Positions 1 to 9,585 of a stretch of DNA of 64,000 nt are shown here, one piece after another (positions within the stretch are counted from its first letter, which is position 1; every line of letters starts with the position of its first letter). The DNA comes from an uncultured Bacteroidales bacterium (GTDB taxonomy: Bacteria > Bacteroidota > Bacteroidia > Bacteroidales > Muribaculaceae). A model generated the notes under the pieces. That model ran no database searches, was not told where the DNA came from, and saw nothing but the letters and a program-made list of their open reading frames with translations. Position numbers and translations under genes: made by a program. The stretch spans positions 40,452 to 104,451 of the forward strand of contig CACYVC010000003.1 of the NCBI GenBank assembly GCA_902777835.1, read 5' to 3'.

Positions 1-885
1 GAGGGAAAAGACGTCACCGACCTTGAAGATGAGATCAGAGGACTACGCGAGACACTCAAAGCGAAACCCGTGTTGCTCACCATAACCACCAATAGCGGCT
101 CGGCAGAAATCACCGACTCGCTGTTCATAAAAGCAGAATCACCAATAGGAAATATCGACCCTGGCGGCGTGCATCTCGAAGTAATGAACCCCGACAGCAC
201 CTGGCAGGCTGTGCAACTTCCTACCATGGTGCCAAGCAACCAATGGGACATCTATCGATATGTGGCACCCATGACGCTTAAACCTAATAGCGACTACCGC
301 CTCACAATCGACTCACTCGCTGTGACATCGATTTACGGCATCGCCTGCGACACCATTCGCGCCAACTTCAAAGTGAAAGGCGAGGAAGAATATGCCAACC
401 TGCACGTCAACTGCCTAGGTTTTGAGGGCAAAGCTTTCGCTCAGCTGCTCAACAAGCAAGGATCTGTAGTAAGGACTGTTGATGTGCTTGGAAATTATGC
501 CGACTTCTATGACGTGCCACCCGAATCCTACTACGTGATGATGGTTCTTGATGCCAACGGCAACGGACGATGGGATACAGGCAACTACAGCCAGCATCTG
601 CAGCCTGAGGACGTGTTTTATTACCACAACCCTGTCAAACTCAAGAAATTCAGCGACATGACCCTCACATGGAACATCTACGACACGCCCGTCGATAAGC
701 AGAAGCCTGAGGAGATACGCAAATATCACCCCGAGGACCGCGACACCAAGCTGAAGAAAGAAGAAAAGAAAACTAACAACGGAGAAGAGGAAGAAGACGA
801 CGAGTTTAACAGCAACGGATTCATGAACAACAACTCCTACAGCGGTGACAAATACCGCGACACAAAACGTGGAGTGATGAAATAG
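1..885 (+). CDS. Ig-like domain surface protein, C-terminal part (5' end outside window)
   Basis: The frame is open from base 1 to a TAG at 883-885, so only the last 294 codons are seen; the GTG at base 70 is an internal valine rather than a likely start. The visible part is beta-rich: an Ig-like stretch resembling bacterial SbsA/Big_5 repeats (around LLTITTNSG and LFIKAESPIGNID), then a transthyretin-like stretch with GKAFAQLLN and LDANGNGRWDTG. The last 50 residues are rich in Lys, Glu, Asp and Asn and look disordered. Family assignment rests on general resemblance. Likely an envelope protein. The next gene (secDF) has its own promoter, so the two are probably separate transcripts. Confidence 0.6.
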   Translation, partial: EGKDVTDLEDEIRGLRETLKAKPVLLTITTNSGSAEITDSLFIKAESPIGNIDPGGVHLEVMNPDSTWQAVQLPTMVPSNQWDIYRYVAPMTLKPNSDYRLTIDSLAVTSIYGIACDTIRANFKVKGEEEYANLHVNCLGFEGKAFAQLLNKQGSVVRTVDVLGNYADFYDVPPESYYVMMVLDANGNGRWDTGNYSQHLQPEDVFYYHNPVKLKKFSDMTLTWNIYDTPVDKQKPEEIRKYHPEDRDTKLKKEEKKTNNGEEEEDDEFNSNGFMNNNSYSGDKYRDTKRGVMK

Positions 886-973
886 AGCCTGCGCACTATT
901 TCAAAACCACGACTGAAAAACCAAAAAATCTAAACAAGTGGTAAAAAAATTTTTCCAAGTTAATAATTTGTTG

Positions 974-981
974 TATATTTG
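974..981 (+). promoter_or_regulatory. Promoter -7 box for secDF
   Basis: TATATTTG matches the Bacteroidota -7 consensus TAnnTTTG and puts the transcript start near 988, about 98 bases before the secDF ATG. No clear -33 box was seen. Confidence 0.6.
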
Positions 982-1000
982 CAGGCTGAAACTAAAAAAT

Positions 1001-1037
1001 GTGCTTTTTTCATGCCATTTCGACATGTAAAAAGCAC
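1001..1037 (+). promoter_or_regulatory. Hairpin in the secDF 5' leader
   Basis: Arms 1001-1014 and 1024-1037 (GTGCTTTTTT-CATG against CATGTAAAAAGCAC) pair with a nine-base loop between the promoter and the secDF start. There is no U tract after it, so it is not a terminator. It could affect mRNA stability or respond to export status; the role is unknown. Confidence 0.45.
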
Positions 1038-1085
1038 TGATAGCCATTGAATTAAATAAACAAACATAATTAATAATTTTTTGAA

Positions 1086-3965
1086 ATGCAAACTAAAGGT
1101 TTTATTTTAACTATTGCTACTGCTTTAGTGTTGATATGCATTTTTTACCTGTCCTTCTCATTTGTTGCCAACAAATATGAGAATCAGGCCGTCGCAGCTG
1201 CCATGCAGGCCAACGGCGGTGTGAAAGACGAGGGCAGCCAAAAGTATAAAGATGCCTACAACAACTTCATTAGCAAAATCGAGAAACAAAAAGTGTGGCT
1301 CGGATACGACTACAAGCAAGTGCGCGAGAAGCAATTAGGCTTGGGTCTTGACTTGAAGGGTGGTATGAACGTAACCCTCGAGATTAGAGTCCCCAATGTA
1401 CTTAAATCACTTGCTGGTATCAAGAAAGATGGTCAAGACAAGAACTTCGACAAGGCACTCAAAGAAGTCAACGAAGAGAGCGACAATTTCGTTGCAGAGT
1501 TCTGTGAGAAGTATAATGCCACTGGCAGCAACGTCAAGAACCTCTTTGCCAAGAGAGTACAAAAGATTAAAGATAACCCACAAGCTACCGATAAAGATGT
1601 GCAGAAATACATCGAGGAAGAAGTTGATAAGATTATCGACAACTCTTACAAGGTACTGCGCACCCGTATCGACCGTTTTGGTGTGATCGCACCAAACATT
1701 CAACAGCTGGCTAAGAAGGGTCGCATTTTGCTTGAGCTCCCAGGTATCAAAGATCCTGACCGTGTAATCGGCCTGCTCAAGAAAGCTGCAAACCTCGAGT
1801 TCTATGCCACATATAAGTATAGTGCTATTGCACCAAGCCTCAATGAGCTGAGCAACAAATATGCGTCTAGCGCAGCTGCCGACTCTACCGTAGGCAAAAA
1901 GAACCTTATGACTATGTTCGGTGGCGCCAGCTCAGAATGGTGCAATGTAGGCTATGTGCTTGCTTCCGACACCGCAGCAGTAAACAAAATCATCAACAGT
2001 GAGCTTGCAAGCCAAATCTTGCCAGCCGACCTCAAATTGTGCTGGTCGGTAAAACCCGAAAAGGTTAAGGAAGGCGAACCCGAGAGATTCACTCTCGTAG
2101 CACTCAAGACCGACAACGAAGGCAACCCAGCTCTTACTGGTGAGGTTGTGACTAGCGCATCAACTTCCTATGAGAACCTCAAAGGTAGCACCGTAAGCAT
2201 GACTATGAATGACGAGGGTGCAAAACGTTGGGCACGTGTCACTGCCGACAACATTGGTCAACCAGTAGCCATCGTTCTTGATGACCAAGTTTATTCTGCC
2301 CCACGAGTTAACCAAGAGATTACTGGTGGACGCAGCGAGATCACTGGTGACTTCACACCAGAAGAGGCTACCGACCTTTCTAACGTACTCGAGAGTGGTA
2401 AGATGGACGCTCAGCCCGAGGTTATCAGCCAGCGAGTGATTGGTCCTTCACTTGGTCAAGAGTCTATCAACAAGGGTCTCACCTCGTTTATCGTGGCTCT
2501 CGTGCTGCTGATGATATTCATGGTATGCGTCTATGGCATCAAGGCTGGTACTATCGCCAACTTGGGTCTTATCTTCAACCTCTTCTTCACTGCCGGTATC
2601 CTTGCATCATTCCAGACCGTGCTCACCCTGCCAGGTATCGCCGGTATCGTGCTGGCACTTGGTATGGCGGTTGATGCCAACGTGCTTATCTTCGAGCGCA
2701 TCAAGGAAGAGCTTCGCGCCGGTAAGGGCCTCAAGGCTGCTGTTTCCGACGGTTATGGCAACGCCTTCTCGGCAATCTTCGACTCTAACTTGACCACCAT
2801 CATCACCATGATCATCTTGGCGTTCCTCGGAACAGGTGCTATCAAGGGTTTTGCCATTACTACTATCGTGGGTATCTGCTGCTCATTCTTCACCGCAGTA
2901 TATCTCACCCGCATTATCCTGGAGTGGTTCATCAATAAGGGTTGGTATGCTAACATCAGCTTCTCTACCCCATGGACACGCCACTTGATGGAGAACACAA
3001 ACTTCGACTTCATGGGCAAGCGCAAGTTGAGCACCACCATCGTGGGCATCATCATCCTTGCCGTTATTGCTATGTTCTTCATTCCTGGACGCGGTCTGAA
3101 CCGTGGTATTGACTTCTCGGGTGGTCGCAACTACATCGTGCAATTTGACCAGCCTGTGAACGTTGAGACTCTCAAGGACCAGATTAAAGACAAATTCCCA
3201 CAGTCGAGTACTTCTATTATCACTATCAACAACGATAGAACCGTGCGTGTTTCTACCAACTTCAAGAATGGTGAAGGAAACGACACCAAGGCTGTTGATA
3301 ATGAAATCGAGAAAGTCCTCTACGAAAGCTTCAAGGATTCGTTCAAGAGCAAAATCACTGACAAAGACTTCAGCACCGCCAACGACGCAACTGGTATCAT
3401 CGATATCGAGCACGTAGGTCCTTCTATCGCTAAGGACATGACTCGCTCGGCTATCTGGGCTGTATTCTTCGCTCTTATCGCTATGGCACTCTACATCCTG
3501 CTCCGTTTCCGCAACGTGGCATTCTCGGTAGGCGCCCTCGCAGCTGTAGCATTCACCGCATTCCTCGTGATTGGTGTTTACACCTTGCACGGACTGCTGC
3601 CATTTGCTATGGAGATTGACCAGACGTTCATCGCTGCCATCCTTACCGTGATTGGTTATCAGGTGAACGATACCGTGGTTGTATTCGACCGCGTGCGTGA
3701 GTATCGCAAACTATATCCAAAGCAAGAGCTGAACCTCACCTTCAACAAGGCGTTGAACAGCACTCTTGCTCGTACGATGATGACCTCAATAACCACATTG
3801 CTGGTATTGCTCGTTATCTTCTTCCTGGGTGGTGACTCTATCCGCAGCTTCATCTTCGCTATGATTCTCGGTGTGATCATCGGTACTTGCTCATCACTCT
3901 TCATTGCATCGCCAGTGGCTTATGCAATTACCAAAGCCCTTGGCAACCGCAAGGCTTCTAAATAA
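1086..3965 (+). CDS. secDF: Protein translocase subunit SecDF (fused)
   Basis: 959 residues, the usual length for the fused SecD-SecF protein of Bacteroidota. It sits in the inner membrane and helps the Sec machinery pull proteins outward using the proton gradient. An N-terminal membrane segment (about 5-28) is followed by LGLGLDLKGGMNVTLE, the SecD P1 signature; the SecD transmembrane block carries GMAVDANVLIFERIKEE, and the SecF half carries RGIDFSGG and GYQVNDTVVVFDRVRE. Both halves are complete. It has its own promoter and terminator, so it is monocistronic. Confidence 0.97.
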   Translation: MQTKGFILTIATALVLICIFYLSFSFVANKYENQAVAAAMQANGGVKDEGSQKYKDAYNNFISKIEKQKVWLGYDYKQVREKQLGLGLDLKGGMNVTLEIRVPNVLKSLAGIKKDGQDKNFDKALKEVNEESDNFVAEFCEKYNATGSNVKNLFAKRVQKIKDNPQATDKDVQKYIEEEVDKIIDNSYKVLRTRIDRFGVIAPNIQQLAKKGRILLELPGIKDPDRVIGLLKKAANLEFYATYKYSAIAPSLNELSNKYASSAAADSTVGKKNLMTMFGGASSEWCNVGYVLASDTAAVNKIINSELASQILPADLKLCWSVKPEKVKEGEPERFTLVALKTDNEGNPALTGEVVTSASTSYENLKGSTVSMTMNDEGAKRWARVTADNIGQPVAIVLDDQVYSAPRVNQEITGGRSEITGDFTPEEATDLSNVLESGKMDAQPEVISQRVIGPSLGQESINKGLTSFIVALVLLMIFMVCVYGIKAGTIANLGLIFNLFFTAGILASFQTVLTLPGIAGIVLALGMAVDANVLIFERIKEELRAGKGLKAAVSDGYGNAFSAIFDSNLTTIITMIILAFLGTGAIKGFAITTIVGICCSFFTAVYLTRIILEWFINKGWYANISFSTPWTRHLMENTNFDFMGKRKLSTTIVGIIILAVIAMFFIPGRGLNRGIDFSGGRNYIVQFDQPVNVETLKDQIKDKFPQSSTSIITINNDRTVRVSTNFKNGEGNDTKAVDNEIEKVLYESFKDSFKSKITDKDFSTANDATGIIDIEHVGPSIAKDMTRSAIWAVFFALIAMALYILLRFRNVAFSVGALAAVAFTAFLVIGVYTLHGLLPFAMEIDQTFIAAILTVIGYQVNDTVVVFDRVREYRKLYPKQELNLTFNKALNSTLARTMMTSITTLLVLLVIFFLGGDSIRSFIFAMILGVIIGTCSSLFIASPVAYAITKALGNRKASK

Positions 3966-3986
3966 TAAAACTTCTATATAACCGTG

Positions 3987-4027
3987 AAAAGCCTGGCATC
4001 ACTACGATGACCAGGCTTTTCTTTTTT
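3987..4027 (+). terminator. Rho-independent terminator after secDF
   Basis: Ten-base stem AAAAGCCTGG (3987-3996) with CCAGGCTTTT (4011-4020), followed by a T-rich run. Confidence 0.85.
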
Positions 4028-4080
4028 GTGCGTTGTGGATAAGGGACGGGTATTACTACCTATGCACCACACTAAACAAA

Positions 4081-4114
4081 GAAATCCCACAAGCAGTCTT
4101 GCTTGCGGGATTTC
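4081..4114 (-). terminator. Terminator after tRNA-Phe
   Basis: A 15-base stem with one wobble pair (arms 4081-4095 and 4100-4114), then a T-rich run on the minus strand, directly downstream of tRNA-Phe. Confidence 0.75.
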
Positions 4115-4120
4115 TTATCG

Positions 4121-4193
4121 TGGTACCTCCAGGATTCGAACCGGGGACACATGGATTTTCAGTCCATTGCTCTACCACCTGAGCTAAGGCACC
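4121..4193 (-). tRNA. tRNA-Phe (anticodon GAA)
   Basis: 73-nt cloverleaf on the minus strand: acceptor stem GGTGCCT/AGGTACC, D arm TAGCTCAGGTGGTAGAGC, anticodon loop CTGAAAA (GAA), T loop GGTTCGAATCC, discriminator A. CCA is not encoded. Confidence 0.95.
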
Positions 4194-4341
4194 ATCGTGG
4201 TTTTGCGATTTGCGACTGCAAATTTACGGCAAGTTTTTGACATGACCAAACTTTTTGAGCAAAAAAATCAAATTATATTCTAAAAACGCACAAAAATGGA
4301 AAAAAACGGATATAAGTCAGCTCTATATAAGAAAATATCTG

Positions 4342-4349
4342 TACCTTCG
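4342..4349 (+). promoter_or_regulatory. Promoter -7 box for the DUF2851 gene
   Basis: TACCTTCG, one mismatch from TAnnTTTG. It predicts a transcript start near 4356, downstream of the longer reading-frame start (TTG 4255) and upstream of ATG 4387, so it decides the start in favour of 4387. Confidence 0.55.
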
Positions 4350-4386
4350 CAAGTTGTTTTGCACAAAAACAGCGAGCGGCAAGACT

Positions 4387-5667
4387 ATGGAACAGCTGAT
4401 GCAATACATATGGCAACACCGACTGTGGCGCGCCGATGATATGGTCACCAACGATGGTCGCCATGTGAGAATCCTCGACCCAGGGTTACTTAACACCGAT
4501 GCTGGTCCCGACTTCTTCAACGCAAAAGTGGAGATTGACGGACAGAAGTGGGTGGGCAACATCGAGATCCATGTGCGTGCCAGCGACTGGAAACGTCACG
4601 GCCACGACAGCGACAGCGCCTACGACAGCGTAATACTGCATGTGGTGGATAAAGATGACGCGCCAGTCTATCGCACCAATGGTGAGCGCATCCCACAACT
4701 AGTGCTGCAAGTGTCGCCACTGTTCAACATGAGCTACGACCAGCTCATGAACAGCCACCAGGAGCTGCCGTGTGCCGCCACCATTGCCACAGTGCCGCAG
4801 CTTACTATCACAGAATGGATAGAGAGATTGGCGTTTGAGCGGTTGCACAACAAGGTGGAACGAGTGCGCGACATCCTCGAGCTCTATCACGGCAGTTGGG
4901 AGGATGTATGCTATGTCACTGTAGCAAGGAACCTGGGTTTTGGCATCAACAACGAGGCCTTTGAACGACTAGCGCGACGCACACCGCTGCGACTGATGCA
5001 CAAGCACAGCGACTCGCTGCTGCAAGTCGAGGCGCTGCTCTTTGGGCAGGCAGGGTTACTTGACCCATCGGTAACTGGCACCGACGACTACTACCGCCAC
5101 CTGTGCTCGGAGTATGCCTTTCTCGCTAATAAATTCTCGCTCCGCCCCATGGAGAGCGAGGCGTGGAAGATGTTCCGCATCAGGCCACAAAACTTCCCCT
5201 ACCGCCGCATAGCGATGCTGGCACACTACATAGAGGGAGGCTTCAACCTGATGAACAAAATCCTCGAAGCTGACGGAGAGAAAGAGCTGCGCAAACTCTT
5301 TCAGGTGGAGCTTACAGGCTACTGGAGCAACCATTTCTCCTTTGGCAAGCCCAACGAGCGCCCCACCCTAGCACTGAGCGATAAATCAATAGATATTGTG
5401 CTCATCAACACCGTGGCGCCGCTCTACTACGCCTATGGCGAGATTACAGGCAACTACGCCCTCACCGACAAGGCAATAAGTTTGCTCGAGAGTCTTAAAC
5501 CTGAGAGCAATTCGATAGTCAAAACATTTGTGGCGGCAGGCATCGAGTGCGACAGCGCACTAACCTCGCAGGCTCTCATTGAGCTCCGACGCAGCTACTG
5601 CTACGCCCGCAAATGCATCTACTGCAAGATTGGGCATAGACTGCTGAGTGAGAGCGCACATCGATAA
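4387..5667 (+). CDS. DUF2851 family protein
   Basis: 426 residues, close to the usual length of this Bacteroidota family of unknown function. Seen: the N-terminal MEQLMQYIWQHRLWR, the central GPDFFNAKVEIDGQKWVGNIEIHV, and the C-terminal Cys cluster CYARKCIYCKIG that closes family members and could bind metal. The frame runs 44 codons further upstream, but that extension is AT-rich and crosses a promoter box. No signal peptide, so probably cytoplasmic. The following PCMD-like gene is 48 bases downstream and likely cotranscribed. Confidence 0.8.
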   Translation: MEQLMQYIWQHRLWRADDMVTNDGRHVRILDPGLLNTDAGPDFFNAKVEIDGQKWVGNIEIHVRASDWKRHGHDSDSAYDSVILHVVDKDDAPVYRTNGERIPQLVLQVSPLFNMSYDQLMNSHQELPCAATIATVPQLTITEWIERLAFERLHNKVERVRDILELYHGSWEDVCYVTVARNLGFGINNEAFERLARRTPLRLMHKHSDSLLQVEALLFGQAGLLDPSVTGTDDYYRHLCSEYAFLANKFSLRPMESEAWKMFRIRPQNFPYRRIAMLAHYIEGGFNLMNKILEADGEKELRKLFQVELTGYWSNHFSFGKPNERPTLALSDKSIDIVLINTVAPLYYAYGEITGNYALTDKAISLLESLKPESNSIVKTFVAAGIECDSALTSQALIELRRSYCYARKCIYCKIGHRLLSESAHR

Positions 5668-5715
5668 CACATTAACAAACAATTAATAACTACTATTTTT
5701 AAAACTCACAAAAAC

Positions 5716-6669
5716 ATGAGAAAACTTCTATTGATGGCAACTATGGCTTGCTTGGGACTGATGAATGCCCACGCCGAAACTGTAGTGCCTCTATCTTATG
5801 GCAATTTTGACCAATGGATTACCCGTCACATTAAGGAGTCGGGAGTCATAGGCGGTCAAGAAAAAAAGGTTTTTGAGATTGGACCAAAACAAAACATCAA
5901 TGGTGCTAAAGCCTATAACAACATGGGAGGCTCGCCATGGGCAACAAGCAACGTCTTTGCCAAGGTGATGGGTATTGTAAAAACCAGTAACGCCGTATTC
6001 CCCGACGTACACGGAAACGGATTCTGCGCTAAACTCACAACAATGATCGAGCACTGCAAGGCAGTGGGAGTCATCAACATTGACGTGCTGGTTTCAGGAT
6101 CTATATTCATGGGACAAATGATTGAGCCTGTGAGCAGCACCAAGAACCCTTACAGCAAGATGAATATGGGTGTGCCGTTCACCAAGAGACCTAAGTTCCT
6201 GCAATTTGACTACAAGGTAAATGTACCTTCGGGACAAAGAATTTATTGCCCTGGTTTCGGCAGCAAAAAGAACCTGCCAGGTCAAGACTACGCCGAGGTA
6301 TTCATCCTCTTGCAACGACGCTGGGAAGACAGCAATGGCAACCTCCACGCAGCACGCGTAGGCACTGGACGTCAGCGCTTTGGCAAGACAGTGAGCAACT
6401 GGGTGAACAAGCACCGCATCCCCATCTGGTATGGTGACATCACCAAGCACGCAGGATACCAGTCCTACATGGGACTCATTCCAAAGGACAAGAACTACTA
6501 TGCCAAGAACAGCAAAGGCAAGTTGGTGCCTGTGATTGAGGAGAAATGGGATGATCCCAACGCCACTCCCACCCACATCGTCGTGATGGCATCCTCGGGC
6601 TGCGGCACTGCCTACACTGGCACTCCCGGCATGGCCCTGTGGATTGACAACATCTCGCTCGTTTACTAA
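5716..6669 (+). CDS. Secreted PCMD-like protein
   Basis: 317 residues with a signal peptide (MRKLLLMATMACLGLMNAHA, cut near 21). The body resembles the Bacteroidota 'putative carbohydrate metabolism' (PCMD) fold: KRPKFLQFDYKV, DYAEVFILLQRRW, and the end THIVVMASSGCG with ALWIDNISLVY, a beta-sandwich ending shared by glycan-binding lipoproteins. There is no lipobox Cys, so probably periplasmic or exported. It has its own terminator 30 bases on. The fold call is moderate; substrate unknown. Confidence 0.6.
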   Translation: MRKLLLMATMACLGLMNAHAETVVPLSYGNFDQWITRHIKESGVIGGQEKKVFEIGPKQNINGAKAYNNMGGSPWATSNVFAKVMGIVKTSNAVFPDVHGNGFCAKLTTMIEHCKAVGVINIDVLVSGSIFMGQMIEPVSSTKNPYSKMNMGVPFTKRPKFLQFDYKVNVPSGQRIYCPGFGSKKNLPGQDYAEVFILLQRRWEDSNGNLHAARVGTGRQRFGKTVSNWVNKHRIPIWYGDITKHAGYQSYMGLIPKDKNYYAKNSKGKLVPVIEEKWDDPNATPTHIVVMASSGCGTAYTGTPGMALWIDNISLVY

Positions 6670-6699
6670 TCGGCAACGCCGAAAAATAGAGAATAATGA

Positions 6700-6731
6700 G
6701 ACAGGTTGGCGTGAGTGCCAACCTGTCTTTT
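6700..6731 (+). terminator. Terminator after the PCMD-like gene
   Basis: Stem GACAGGTTGGC (6700-6710) with GCCAACCTGTC (6717-6727) and a TTTTG tail. Confidence 0.85.
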
Positions 6732-6849
6732 GTCATAAATAACACAAAACTTCGGACGATATAGCACTTGTGGGAGTTGTTCACATATTACACCGTAAAA
6801 GCAGTGTAAGAAAATTATATTTTTCTACCAACCTTTAAAGAAAAAGCCG

Positions 6850-6857
6850 TAACTTTG
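6850..6857 (+). promoter_or_regulatory. Promoter -7 box for mutS
   Basis: TAACTTTG, an exact TAnnTTTG match, 21 bases before the mutS ATG, giving a very short leader. Confidence 0.6.
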
Positions 6858-6878
6858 TAGTCACAAATAAAAAGCACT

Positions 6879-9497
6879 ATGGCAAAGGAAGTGGGTCAGA
6901 CCCCGATGATGAAACAGTTCTACGAGATGAAGGCGAAGCATCCTGATGCTCTGCTGCTCTATCGTGTGGGCGACTTTTATGAGACTTACGGCAACGACGC
7001 TATCGTGGCCAGCGAAATCTTAGGCATCACCCTCACGAGGCGCTCAAATGGCACTGGTGGCAAGAACCTGGAGATGGCAGGCTTTCCGCACCATGCCCTC
7101 GACACCTATCTGCCCAAGCTAGTGCGCGCCGGCAAACGTGTCGCCATCTGCGACCAGCTCGAAGACCCTAAGCTCACCAAGAAACTTGTGAAGCGCGGCA
7201 TCACCGAGCTCGTGACCCCTGGCGTAGTGATGGGCAACACCCTTCTCGACCGCAAGGAGAACAACTTCCTCGCTGCTGTGCACTTTGGCAAGAAAGCAAC
7301 TGGCGTGGCGTTCCTCGACATCAGCACAGGCGAGTTTCTCGCTGCCGAAGGTTCGGTCGATTATGTTGACAAACTGCTCAGCAATTTTGCTCCAAAAGAG
7401 GTGCTAATAGAACGTAGCAACCGCACACGTTTCCAGCAATCGGCATCATCAAAATACCTCACCTTTGAGATGGAGGACTGGATTTTCACCGAGGAATCGG
7501 CTACCGACCGCCTGCTCAAGCACTTCGAGACCAAGAACTTGAAAGGTTTTGGTATCCAAAACATGACGTGCGCCATAGTCGCTTCTGGTGCTATACTCCA
7601 CTACTTAGACCTGACTCAGCACACCCAAATCAAGCACATCACCTCGCTCTCGCGCATCGAGGCCGAGCGATATGTGAGGCTCGACAAGTTCACGGTGCGC
7701 AATCTCGAACTAATAGCTCCGATGGCCGACGACGGAAAGAGCCTGCTCAGCGTCATCGACAACACAATATCTCCAATGGGCGCACGCCTGCTTCACCGCT
7801 GGATGATGTTCCCGCTCAAGGACGTGAAAGCCATCAACCGCCGCCTCGACGTGGTGGAGCATTTCTTCAAAGACACCGAAGGACGAGAAGTGATCAAGGA
7901 GCAGCTTGAGGTAATTGGCGACATTGAACGACTGGTGTCAAAAGTCGCCGTAGCTCGCATTTCACCACGTGAACTGGTACAACTAAAGTGCGCTCTGCAA
8001 GCCATTGGACCCATAAAGCACATGTGTGAGCAGAGCAACAGCGAGGTGCTTTACAGCTTTGGCGAACAACTCAACCCCTGCCCACTTATCAGCGACCGCA
8101 TAGAGCGCGAGCTCAACCCCGACGCGCCTAGCCAGGTGAACCGCGGCAACGTGATACGCAACGGTGTGAGCGACGAACTCGACGAGTTGCGCAACATATC
8201 CTCAAGCAGCAAAGACTACTTGATGCAGCTGCAACAACGTGAGAGTGAGCGCACAGGCATACCAAGTTTGAAGATTGCATATAACAATGTGTTTGGTTAC
8301 TATATCGAGGTGCGCAACACCCACAAGGACAAGGTGCCCGAGGAATGGATTCGCAAGCAGACTCTGGTAAGCGCCGAACGATATATCACTCCTGAACTCA
8401 AAGAACTGGAAGAGAAAATCCTCGGGGCCGAGGAGAAAATTCTCACCATCGAAAACCAGCTTTTCAACGAGCTGGTGGTTGCCGTGAGCGACTATATTCC
8501 TGCCATCCAGAATGATTCAGCACTGATAGCGCAGCTCGACTGCCTGCTATCGTTCACACGTGTAGCCCTTGAGAACCGATACAACCGCCCCATTGTCGAT
8601 GATTCCCTAGACATCGACATCACCGAGGGCCGCCACCCAGTAATCGAGAAACAACTGCCTGTGGGAGAGGTGTATGTGCCTAACAGCATACAACTCAGCA
8701 ACGATGAGCAGCAGGTGATGATTATCACTGGTCCAAACATGGCTGGTAAGTCGGCACTGCTGCGCCAGACTGCCCTTATTGTGCTCATGGCACAGATTGG
8801 CTCATTTGTCCCTGCCGAGGCAGCCCGCATAGGCATTGTCGATAAGATTTTCACACGCGTGGGCGCTAGCGACAACATCTCGCTCGGAGAATCAACCTTC
8901 ATGGTTGAGATGACCGAAGCATCGTCAATCCTCAACAACCTGAGCGAACGAAGCCTCATACTCTTCGACGAGTTGGGACGCGGCACAAGCACCTACGACG
9001 GCATCTCAATAGCCTGGTCAATAGTGGAATACATCCACGAAACACAAGCTCGCCCCAAAACGCTATTTGCCACACACTATCACGAGCTCAACGAGATGGA
9101 GAAGACCTTCAAGCGCGTGAAGAACTACAACGTGAGTGTGCGCGAGATGAACGGCAAGGTGGTGTTCCTGCGCAAACTCGAACGTGGCGGCAGCGAGCAC
9201 AGCTTCGGTATTCACGTGGCGAAACTCGCCGGTATGCCCAAGACCATCGTGCACCGCGCCGATGAGGTACTTAAACGCCTGGAGCAGAATAGCAACAACG
9301 ACTCACTGAGTAAAGACCTTGACGATGTCGCCAACAACCGCAACGGCATGCAGCTGTCGTTCTTCCAGCTCGACGATCCCGTCCTTAGCCAAGTGCGTGA
9401 CGAAATCCTCAACACCGACATTAACAACCTCACCCCAATGGAAGCTCTAAACAAGCTAAACGACATCAAGGGCATCATCACGGGTAAAAAATCGTGA
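6879..9497 (+). CDS. mutS: DNA mismatch repair protein MutS
   Basis: 872 residues, full length. MutS recognises mismatches and recruits MutL. Seen: the mismatch-reading domain with DFYETYG (the Phe-x-Glu that wedges at the mismatch, residues about 31-35), the core and lever domains, Walker A GPNMAGKS with the following [18 protein letters not shown], Walker [15 protein letters not shown], and the ATHYHEL switch. The C-terminal region (about 790-872) matches the dimer/helix-turn-helix end. The stop codon lies inside a 7-bp-period array that fills the gap to the next gene. Confidence 0.97.
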   Translation: MAKEVGQTPMMKQFYEMKAKHPDALLLYRVGDFYETYGNDAIVASEILGITLTRRSNGTGGKNLEMAGFPHHALDTYLPKLVRAGKRVAICDQLEDPKLTKKLVKRGITELVTPGVVMGNTLLDRKENNFLAAVHFGKKATGVAFLDISTGEFLAAEGSVDYVDKLLSNFAPKEVLIERSNRTRFQQSASSKYLTFEMEDWIFTEESATDRLLKHFETKNLKGFGIQNMTCAIVASGAILHYLDLTQHTQIKHITSLSRIEAERYVRLDKFTVRNLELIAPMADDGKSLLSVIDNTISPMGARLLHRWMMFPLKDVKAINRRLDVVEHFFKDTEGREVIKEQLEVIGDIERLVSKVAVARISPRELVQLKCALQAIGPIKHMCEQSNSEVLYSFGEQLNPCPLISDRIERELNPDAPSQVNRGNVIRNGVSDELDELRNISSSSKDYLMQLQQRESERTGIPSLKIAYNNVFGYYIEVRNTHKDKVPEEWIRKQTLVSAERYITPELKELEEKILGAEEKILTIENQLFNELVVAVSDYIPAIQNDSALIAQLDCLLSFTRVALENRYNRPIVDDSLDIDITEGRHPVIEKQLPVGEVYVPNSIQLSNDEQQVMIITGPNMAGKSALLRQTALIVLMAQIGSFVPAEAARIGIVDKIFTRVGASDNISLGESTFMVEMTEASSILNNLSERSLILFDELGRGTSTYDGISIAWSIVEYIHETQARPKTLFATHYHELNEMEKTFKRVKNYNVSVREMNGKVVFLRKLERGGSEHSFGIHVAKLAGMPKTIVHRADEVLKRLEQNSNNDSLSKDLDDVANNRNGMQLSFFQLDDPVLSQVRDEILNTDINNLTPMEALNKLNDIKGIITGKKS

Positions 9498-9582
9498 ATC
9501 AAAGGTCGAGGATCGGAGATCGGGGCTCACAACTCTGAACAATAAACTATGAGCTATGAACTCTTAACTATGAACTAATAAC
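9492..9582. repeat. Heptamer array (13 imperfect 7-bp units) between mutS and the histidine phosphatase gene
   Basis: Read in steps of seven from 9492, units go from TCGTGAA through TCGGAGA to TATGAAC, TCTTAAC, TATGAAC. The array spans the mutS stop (9495-9497) and ends three bases before the next ATG. It has two word classes: GC-rich (TCGGAGA type) then AT-rich (TATGAAC type). The related array at 10885 lies on the other side of the gene in inverted sense. Confidence 0.75.
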
Positions 9583-9585
9583 AAC

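Noticed and set aside
2883-3590. 235-codon frame opposite secDF
   Set aside because: Antisense to conserved SecF half; no support.
4255-4386. Longer N-terminus for the DUF2851 protein
   Set aside because: TTG start, AT-rich, and upstream of the predicted transcript start.
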